From positions 62,001-126,000 of the forward strand of contig OZ241358.1 in the NCBI GenBank assembly GCA_965200465.1: DNA of 64,000 nucleotides, in the 5' to 3' direction. The stretch comes from Azophilus sp965200465. Lineage in GTDB: Bacteria > Pseudomonadota > Gammaproteobacteria > Pseudomonadales > Azotimanducaceae. Below are positions 58,710-64,000 of the stretch, piece by piece (within the stretch, counting starts at the first letter, position 1; the number at the start of each line of letters is the position of its first letter). The notes under the pieces are model-generated. The model saw nothing but the letters and a program-made list of their open reading frames with translations. It did no database searches and had not been told where the DNA came from. The position numbers and the translations under genes are program-made.

Positions 58710-59109
58710 TGGAGAAACGGAACACTGCAAAACCGCGCAAGCCCATGCGGGGCCGGTGCCTGTGTTGGTTGTTGGTTCTCCCTTCACGAAAGGCACTGGC
58801 CCCGCTCCAAGCGCTTGGCGGTTCGCCATCCCTTCGGCTTCGGTTTGCGCCCCACAAGCCGCCAAGACTTGAACCTAGGGCTGCCTACTGCCTAGCCTTA
58901 GCGAACGCCACGCGGCGCGACAGTGCGGATGTTGAAGTAGCCCGCATAGCACTGCGTAGGGCGCATGGCAACGCATTGGCGGCGGCGGACAATCTGTTGC
59001 GCGACGTGGCCATGCCGATTGACAGGGCGGCGGCGGGCGGTTCCGAAGATGGCTATACATGGCTAGATGCCGGCGTGTCGCCGAGGCGTTCCGGCAAGGC
59101 GCGTGGTCG

Positions 59110-59233
59110 GCCGGGGCGCCCGCGCTCCCAGGCAGCAAGCTGTCGCAAGTGCCAACCATGCAATTGCTGGAAAAAACCCTTGCACGGTGAGCCTTGCAAC
59201 GCGACTCAACGATTCTTTGTCCGAGGATTGGGG
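59110..59233 (-). repeat. MITE-like element, copy B
   Basis: Reverse-oriented copy of the repeat at 38016. It reads CCCCAATCCTCGG, AAAGAATCGTTGAG, CGCGTTGCAAGGC, then a GGTTTTTTCCAGC stretch, AATTGCATGGTTG, and CTGGGAGCGCGGG. Its outer end stops 2 bp before the rsmI stop codon. The right terminal inverted repeat of copy A is not found here, so the copy looks truncated. Confidence 0.65.
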
Positions 59234-59235
59234 TG

Positions 59236-60075
59236 TCAATCGGCCTCACGCGCTGCGGCGGCGGCTTGGCCGTAGTAGTCCGCCTTCCTGCCGCCGAAGA
59301 CTTGGGCCATCACTCGCGCCGCCCCCGAAGGCGGCAGTTCATTGACCAGCGCCCTGAGCAGGAGATGGGCGTCCAATTCCGGCTCTACGGCCTCGCTCCG
59401 CAGGCTTTCCAACAAGCAGGCGAACTCGCCCCTTAGGGCGTTGCCGGAGCGAAGTTCGTCAAGCACTGCGGCGGCGCTGCCGCAATAGTAGGCTTCGTAT
59501 TTCTTGGTCATCTCCCGCCCGACGAACAGCCGCCGCTGCGGCGCCAAGCTGGCGAAGGCGGCAAGAGTCGCCTCCATGCGGTGCGGCGCCTCAAAAAAAA
59601 GCGCCGCCGCGGACGAACGGCAAAGACGCTGCAACTCCCGCTCCCGCGCCCCCCTTCTGGAGGGCGGAAAGCCGACGAACCGCACCCGGTCGGCGGGCAA
59701 CGGACAGACGGACAGAAGCGCAGTGACGGCGCTCGCACCCGGCACTGGGACGACTTTGACGTCCGCCTCCCAGCAGCGGCGCACCAATTCAAAGCCCGGA
59801 TCGGCGATGAGCGGAAGGCCGGCGTCCGTGACCAAGGCCACCGCCTCGCCAGCGCGAAGACGCTCGACCAACCGCGGCGCCGCCTGCCCCTCATTGTGGT
59901 CGTGCAGCGGCAGCAATCGCCGGGCCGCCACGCCGAGATGTCGCAACAGGACGGCGGTGCGTCTGGTATCCTCGGCGGCGATTGTCTCAACCTCCGCAAG
60001 GACTTTCGCTGCTCGACAACTGACGTCATTCAGGTTTCCAATGGGCGTTGCGACAACATGGAGGCATCCCGCCAT
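59236..60075 (-). CDS. rsmI: 16S rRNA (cytidine-1402-2'-O) methyltransferase RsmI
   Basis: A protein of 279 residues from the ATG at 60075 (MAGCLHVVATPIGNLNDVSC), with GGAGAG upstream. Tetrapyrrole-methylase fold: ATPIGNLND, IAAEDTRRTAVLLRHLG, LVTDAGLPLIADPGFELV, and VPGASAVTALLSVCPLPADR. FVGFPPSRRGARERELQ is also typical. It adds the 2'-O methyl group at C1402, the same nucleotide modified by RsmH encoded 3 kb away. It is divergent from lpoA across 70 bp. Confidence 0.96.
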   Translation of the reverse strand: MAGCLHVVATPIGNLNDVSCRAAKVLAEVETIAAEDTRRTAVLLRHLGVAARRLLPLHDHNEGQAAPRLVERLRAGEAVALVTDAGLPLIADPGFELVRRCWEADVKVVPVPGASAVTALLSVCPLPADRVRFVGFPPSRRGARERELQRLCRSSAAALFFEAPHRMEATLAAFASLAPQRRLFVGREMTKKYEAYYCGSAAAVLDELRSGNALRGEFACLLESLRSEAVEPELDAHLLLRALVNELPPSGAARVMAQVFGGRKADYYGQAAAAAREAD

Positions 60076-60145
60076 AACTCTCTCCACACCAACAAGGCTG
60101 CAACCGCCAAAATACTTGCATCCACCCGCACAGGGCAAACTCCGC

Positions 60146-61972
60146 ATGGCGTTCCGGCCATGCAGGGCGGATGTTCGACGGAGCGACGGGCGCCGGCCGT
60201 TGCCGGGTGCGCTGGCCGCCATCGCGCTTGGGTTGGCGTTGCTCTGGCTGTCCGGTTGCCAGAGCCCAATGCCGGAAGTGGATGGCCAGCCGTCGGCGAC
60301 GGCGCAAACAGCCGCCTCCCCGGAACGGCTGCGCTCCGGCGGCAGCCCCGGAGCGGCCGGTCTGGCCGAAGCGGAGAGGCTTGCCGAGGCTCGCCTTTGG
60401 GCGCAGGTTTTGGATTCCCTGCAGCGGCTGCATCCGCAACGGCTTACCGCCGCCGAGCGCCAACGCAGCCATGAATTGGCGCTCGCCGCCCATTTGGGGC
60501 TGGACGATCTGGAGGAGGCGAACGCCGCGTTCGCACAACTCAGGCCCGCTCCGGCCAGCATCCGATCCCTCGAACTGGTCAGCGACTTCTGCGAGCGCAG
60601 CGGCCGACCGGCTTGCGCCGTGGCCGCCTTGGACGAACTGAGGCGGCACGTCAGCGATCGACAGGCGCTCAACGAGCGTTTGTGGCGGTTGACGGCGGAG
60701 GCGTCCCCAAGCCGAGCGGCGTCCCTGGCCGCGGCGGGGCCCTTGGCGACGACTTGGTCCCTGCGCACCGCCATGAACGAGGCGTTCTCGGTGTTTGCAA
60801 AGGCCGAACGCCTTGACGCTTGGCTGCGCCAATGGCCCGGCCACCCCCTCGCCGCCCCCCTGCCCCGCTCTCTGGCGCTGTTGCGGCGTCGGCCTCCGCC
60901 GCCGCATCGGGTCGGCCTGTTCGTGCCCTTGAGCGGAGTTCTGGCGCCGGCCGGCAAGGCCCTGCGGGATGGATTCTTCAGCGCTTATCTGCACGATTCC
61001 GCAACAACAAAGCCTCAGGTGCGGCTTTACGACACGGCCGCCGAGACCATGCCGGCGCTGCACCGCCGCAGCCTGGAGGACGGCGTCACCTTCATCATCG
61101 GCCCGCTGGACCGGCTGGCGCTGCAGAGCCTGCACCGGCTAGGCCCCCAAGTGCCGGTGCTCGGCCTCAACTACCTAGCCAAAAAAACGCAACCGCACAG
61201 CGTCGGGAACGCGACGGAGCCGGCCGGCCGGCCGGCGGCTGCAGCGAACGGCTTTAGAACTCTGGGGTTGGCCATTGAGGACGAGGCGGCCACCATCAAC
61301 CGCCGCCTGCTCGCCGACGGCCACGAACGGGTGCTGGTCGTTCGCAACTTTGAGGAATGGGCGAAGCGCGCCGCGGCCGTCTTGGCCGAATCCTGGCCCC
61401 GGCACTTGGAGCAGCAGGCATTTGCGAACATTCCGGCAATAACGAACGCGGTGGGCGAAGCCATGCAGGTCGCCGCCAGCCAAGCCCGCCGCGAAGCGCT
61501 TGAGCAGTTGCTCGGAACCAGCCTCGAATTCCTGCCCCGGGCGCGCCTGGACATCGACTGCGTGGTCGCTTTTGTCGATCATCTGGAGGCGCAGGCCTTG
61601 GCGCCGGCCATCAAATTCCACTTCGCCGAGGAACTGCCCGTTTACAGCGGCTCGCAAAGCGCCCGCCAAGCCCTAAGGTTTGACGACATGGAGCAGTTCC
61701 GCATCCTGGAGACGCCTTTCAGGTTGTTGGACAGCCCGCTAAAGGAGGTTCTCAACCAAGCGTTTGACTTGAACTCCGGCAACCTAGCCTCCCTGTTTGC
61801 GCTTGGCCTGGACGCCTACCGCCTGTTCGACCACTGGGCGCTGCTGCCTAGCCTGGAATCCCTGCGCGGCGCCACGGGCCTGCTCACCTTTGCCGCCGGC
61901 GGGCGCATTCAGCGCCAACTGTCCTGGGGGGTGGTGGTGGACGGCCGCCTGCGCCCGGAGCCGTCCCGATGA
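60146..61972 (+). CDS. lpoA: Penicillin-binding protein activator LpoA
   Basis: A protein of 608 residues from the ATG at 60146. The lipoprotein signal is preceded by a basic stretch of about 25 residues and ends at LWLSGCQSP. The N-terminal part (about 50-250) is a helical TPR-like domain. The C-terminal part (about 255-600) is a periplasmic-binding-like fold (HRVGLFVPLSGVLAPAGKAL; FIIGPLDRLALQSLHRLG; VVAFVDHLEAQALAPAIKFH). Outer-membrane LpoA reaches through the wall to stimulate PBP1A. The order rsmI/lpoA/yraN is conserved in gammaproteobacteria. Its stop overlaps the yraN start. Confidence 0.92.
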   Translation: MAFRPCRADVRRSDGRRPLPGALAAIALGLALLWLSGCQSPMPEVDGQPSATAQTAASPERLRSGGSPGAAGLAEAERLAEARLWAQVLDSLQRLHPQRLTAAERQRSHELALAAHLGLDDLEEANAAFAQLRPAPASIRSLELVSDFCERSGRPACAVAALDELRRHVSDRQALNERLWRLTAEASPSRAASLAAAGPLATTWSLRTAMNEAFSVFAKAERLDAWLRQWPGHPLAAPLPRSLALLRRRPPPPHRVGLFVPLSGVLAPAGKALRDGFFSAYLHDSATTKPQVRLYDTAAETMPALHRRSLEDGVTFIIGPLDRLALQSLHRLGPQVPVLGLNYLAKKTQPHSVGNATEPAGRPAAAANGFRTLGLAIEDEAATINRRLLADGHERVLVVRNFEEWAKRAAAVLAESWPRHLEQQAFANIPAITNAVGEAMQVAASQARREALEQLLGTSLEFLPRARLDIDCVVAFVDHLEAQALAPAIKFHFAEELPVYSGSQSARQALRFDDMEQFRILETPFRLLDSPLKEVLNQAFDLNSGNLASLFALGLDAYRLFDHWALLPSLESLRGATGLLTFAAGGRIQRQLSWGVVVDGRLRPEPSR

Positions 61973-62346
61973 CGCGGCGAGCCGTCGGCCGGCGCATCGA
62001 AGGGCAGGTGGCCAACTATTTGCGAAGGCGCGGCTTGCGGCTGATCGCCCGCAACTACGCCTGCCGCTTCGGCGAGATCGATCTGGTCATGCGCCACGGC
62101 GGCGTCATCGCGTTCATTGAGGTCAGGGGGCGAACTTCAACCGCATTTCTGGCGCCGGCGCAGAGCATAGACGCCCGCAAGCAACGCCGTCTGGCGCTGA
62201 CCGCCGGGCGCTTCCTGCAAGCGCATCCGCAGTTGGCGGGCTTCCCCGCCAGATTTGACGTGGTGGCCGCAACCGGGCCAAACTACCGCACCGCGTATGA
62301 GTGGATCCAAGGTGCCTTCTCCATTGACGACTGCCTCGGCCTTTAG
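61969..62346 (+). CDS. yraN: UPF0102 protein YraN
   Basis: A protein of 125 residues beginning MTRRAVGRRIEGQVANYLRR. It shows the endonuclease-like fold of UPF0102: RLIARNYACRFGEIDLVMRH then AFIEVRGR, where Glu/Asp and the E-V-R line up with a nuclease core. DARKQRRLALTAGRFLQAHP follows. The biochemical role is not established. It starts within the lpoA stop (ATGA). diaA, usually next, is absent. Confidence 0.92.
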   Translation: MTRRAVGRRIEGQVANYLRRRGLRLIARNYACRFGEIDLVMRHGGVIAFIEVRGRTSTAFLAPAQSIDARKQRRLALTAGRFLQAHPQLAGFPARFDVVAATGPNYRTAYEWIQGAFSIDDCLGL

Positions 62347-62368
62347 GTGCGCCGGTGCCCGGCTTACC

Positions 62369-62908
62369 GTGCCGCACCGGCATGGGGCTGCAATGCTGTG
62401 CCTGCTGCTGTCCGCCTGCGCCACCTTTTCCAACGACCCTCGGGTGCGCACCCCCGGAACCATGATGGACGACGAGGCGCTCGAGAAAGTCACCGAGCAG
62501 GCCATCCGCGAAGCGGACGCCGGCTTTGAGGGCGCCCACCTGGTCATCGTCAGCTACAACCGCATCGTCCTGCTGCTCGGCCAGGTCGCGTCGGAGGAGC
62601 TGAAGAGCAGAGCCGGGGAGGTCGCCGCCGCCCTGCCTGGAGTGCGGCGGGTGTATAACGAGCTGCAGGTGGGCGGCCCCATCTCCTATGTCGCCCGCAG
62701 CAATGACGGCCTGCTGACAACCAAGGTCAAGACCAAGCTGATCGCCGCCAAGGAGGTCCCCGGGCGCAAGCTCAAGGTGCAGACCGAGAACGGCGTCGTC
62801 TATCTCATGGGCATGGTCACTCGAGCGGAAGCGGACCAGGCGGTTGAGGTCGCCAAAACCGCTTACGGCGTGCGGAAAATCGTTCGCGTGTTCGAATACT
62901 TGGACTAG
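62369..62908 (+). CDS. dolP: BON-domain outer-membrane lipoprotein DolP (YraP)
   Basis: A protein of 179 residues if the GTG at 62369 is the start. This gives a short signal peptide with lipobox LSAC (MLCLLLSACATF). Two BON domains follow: LVIVSYNRIVLLLGQVASEE through VYNELQVG, and LLTTKVKTKLIAAKEVPGRK through KIVRVFEYL. DolP binds anionic lipids at the outer membrane and division site and supports envelope integrity. It begins 22 bp after yraN. Confidence 0.92.
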   Translation: MPHRHGAAMLCLLLSACATFSNDPRVRTPGTMMDDEALEKVTEQAIREADAGFEGAHLVIVSYNRIVLLLGQVASEELKSRAGEVAAALPGVRRVYNELQVGGPISYVARSNDGLLTTKVKTKLIAAKEVPGRKLKVQTENGVVYLMGMVTRAEADQAVEVAKTAYGVRKIVRVFEYLD

Positions 62909-62927
62909 GGTGCGTAAAGAGGCGGCC

Positions 62928-63308
62928 CTAGGTCACCAGCTTCAATTGCGGCTTGGAGGGCTTCGGCGGAGCGGACTCCTCCGCATTGGACGCCGCCCCC
63001 TGCGGCACCAAGGGCACGAGCTGGCCGGCGTTGAACATCACGCCCTCCCCGGTCTCCTTGGCATACAGCGCCAGCACCGTTTCGACGGGCGCGGTGACCG
63101 CGAAGACGCGCCCGGAAAACCGCCCATTGAAGCGCACGGCGTCGTTGTCGAGAGACAGACGACGCACCGCTTCGGGCGATATGTTGAGCAGGATGCGCCC
63201 ATCGACCACATGGTTGCGCGGCACCACCGCCGCCTCCGAAGCCGCGTCCACCAGGAGATGCGGGGTGAACTGGCTGTCCACCATCCAGTCGTAGAAGGCC
63301 CGCAGCAC
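62928..63308 (-). CDS. sspB: ClpXP adaptor SspB
   Basis: A protein of 126 residues from the GTG at 63308 (VLRAFYDWMVDSQFTPHLLV). In other SspB proteins the conserved start is R-P-Y-L-L-R-A-F-Y, and here the codons for SKQPY lie just upstream, without a standard start codon; the best-placed codon is an ATC at 63326. The tag-binding domain (GRILLNISPEAVRRLSLDND; VRFNGRFSGR; YAKETGEGVMF) and the C-terminal ClpX-binding tail (PQLKLVT, as LRVVK in E. coli) are present. It delivers ssrA-tagged proteins to ClpXP. It follows sspA after about 20 bp. Confidence 0.93.
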   Translation of the reverse strand: MLRAFYDWMVDSQFTPHLLVDAASEAAVVPRNHVVDGRILLNISPEAVRRLSLDNDAVRFNGRFSGRVFAVTAPVETVLALYAKETGEGVMFNAGQLVPLVPQGAASNAEESAPPKPSKPQLKLVT

Positions 63309-63328
63309 ATAGGGTTGTTTGCTGATGG

Positions 63329-63934
63329 CTATTCCCGCATCTCCAGTTCGGCTTCGGTCAGGCTGCGGCGAAAGGCCGTGCGTTCAAACATCCTCTGCAT
63401 GTAGCTGCGCAGCGGCCGGGCCGACCTGTCCCGCAAATTGACGTCCAGCATCTTCAAGCGCCACAGGATGGGGACGACGCAGCAATCCACCAGGGTCAGC
63501 TCGTCGTTCATGAAAAAGGGCTTGCGGCTGAAAATCGGCGCCGTGCTTATGATGCTCTCGCGCAGTTCGCCTTTGGCGCCAGCCAAGTCGGCCTTGCTGC
63601 CGCGGCCGGCCACCAGGATGTCCAACTTGCTGCTCCACTCTCTTTCTATTCGATAGATCCACAACCGGGAGAGGGCGCGCTGCACCGGATAGACCGGCAA
63701 CAAGGGCGGATGCGGAAAACGCTCATCAAGGTACTCGATGATGACGTTCACCTCATAGAGCGCCAAATCGCGGTCGAGCAGGGTCGGGACGCTGTTGTAG
63801 GGGTTGACCTCCGCCAAGTCCTCCGGCTTGTTGTGCTCATCGGCCTCCACCACATCCACCGTCACGCCCTTTTCCGCAAGCACTAGGCGCACTCGATGCG
63901 AATAGTGGTCCTGCGCATTGGAAAACAGCGCCAT
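63329..63934 (-). CDS. sspA: Stringent starvation protein A
   Basis: A protein of 201 residues from the ATG at 63934 (MALFSNAQDHYSHRVRLVLA). It has a GST-like fold without the catalytic residue: VNPYNSVPTLLDRDLALYEV, IIEYLDERFPHPPLLPVYP, FFMNDELTLVDCCVVPILWR. The PHPPLLPVYP surface corresponds to the SspA region that contacts RNA polymerase. In E. coli it acts as a polymerase-bound regulator in stress. The pair sspA-sspB is conserved. In Pseudomonas the cytochrome bc1 genes come before it; the 66 bp visible here do not show them. Confidence 0.95.
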   Translation of the reverse strand: MALFSNAQDHYSHRVRLVLAEKGVTVDVVEADEHNKPEDLAEVNPYNSVPTLLDRDLALYEVNVIIEYLDERFPHPPLLPVYPVQRALSRLWIYRIEREWSSKLDILVAGRGSKADLAGAKGELRESIISTAPIFSRKPFFMNDELTLVDCCVVPILWRLKMLDVNLRDRSARPLRSYMQRMFERTAFRRSLTEAELEMRE

Positions 63935-64000
63935 GGAAGAACGCCTGATCACCGAGTTCACCGCTCAGCCCGAACAAAACAACGCCGGCGAACGCCTCGG

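Larger units (their letters stand above)
58054..59235. other. 1.2-kb accessory gap between rnpB and rsmI
   Basis: From left to right it holds: repeat fragment D; an AT-rich stretch (about 58170-58240) with the inverted repeat CTGAAA/TTTCAG around GTTACC-ttttt-GGTAC; a poly-G tract; a candidate 59-residue peptide ORF; sequence with weak coding look (58710-59080); and repeat copy B, which abuts the rsmI stop. No standard gene fills it. Confidence 0.6.

Noticed and set aside
58709..59275. Plus-strand ORF of 188 codons after the candidate peptide, starting in a TAATG overlap
   Set aside because: The middle (about 58880-59070) has a somewhat protein-like look, but the end runs through repeat copy B and into rsmI on the other strand, and no family is recognised.
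63933..64000. Plus-strand start MEERLITEFTAQPEQ at the right edge
   Set aside because: Its ATG overlaps the sspA start codon on the other strand (CATG), leaving no room for a promoter, and only 22 codons are visible.

Overview
The window is 64 kb of compact, GC-rich bacterial chromosome. Gene content and gene order point to a gammaproteobacterium. The blocks fmdB-aspS-yebC-ruvCAB-tolQRAB, nlpD/fdxA/mutS/recA-recX-alaS-lysC, and sspA-sspB/dolP-yraN-lpoA/rsmI-rnpB-mraZ-rsmH-ftsLI-mur match the order known from Pseudomonas and its relatives. LpoA, SspAB, the class A RNase P RNA and the FtsZ C-terminal peptide agree with this. The species cannot be named from the sequence; an uncultured or symbiotic marine lineage is possible but is only inference.

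Layout. 0-5 kb: the end of a GspE/GspF-type secretion locus, a small retropepsin-like protein without its catalytic segment, and a large DUF5916 outer-membrane protein. 5-13 kb: one long minus-strand operon running fmdB-aspS-yebC-ruvC-ruvA-ruvB-tolQ-tolR-tolA-tolB. 13-24 kb: proS, two solute-binding proteins, tRNA-Arg(UCG), nlpD, fdxA, mutS, recA and recX. 23.7-27.7 kb: an accessory island of lower GC. It has a structured leader, a heptad-repeat coiled-coil gene, and a convergent restriction endonuclease / HTH-fused methyltransferase pair. 27.8-31.7 kb: alaS and lysC. 31.7-44.4 kb: transport and envelope genes (OFA-type MFS, a Cache-like sensor without output domain, a Tat-exported binding protein, GST, an M19 dipeptidase, sulfite reductase-DUF934-CPA2 antiporter, sohB, a flippase-like protein). 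44.4-57.6 kb: the division and cell-wall (dcw) cluster on the minus strand, with an MraZ operator and promoter in front of mraZ. 57.6-64 kb: rnpB, a 1.2-kb accessory gap, rsmI, lpoA, yraN, dolP, sspB and sspA.

How the genes work together. The window is dominated by envelope construction (MurC/D/E, MraY, FtsW, FtsI, FtsL/Q/A/Z, TolQRAB, NlpD, LpoA) and DNA repair (RuvABC, MutS, RecA, RecX). Several partners are missing from their usual places: murF, murG, murB, ddl and lpxC in dcw; ybgC, pal and cpoB in tol; rpoS beside nlpD; csrA beside lysC; diaA beside yraN. Packing is tight, with many ATGA/TGATG junctions and several convergent pairs whose stop codons overlap.

Most interesting leads: (1) a short peptide ORF with a lasso/RiPP-leader-like motif, next to rnpB, behind a 13-G tract that could switch its frame; (2) the restriction-modification island whose methyltransferase carries its own Cro/CI-type HTH and has a perfect inverted repeat at its putative -35; (3) a binding protein / Cache-like sensor without output domain / OFA transporter trio; (4) a MITE-like repeat with terminal inverted repeats and several partial copies.
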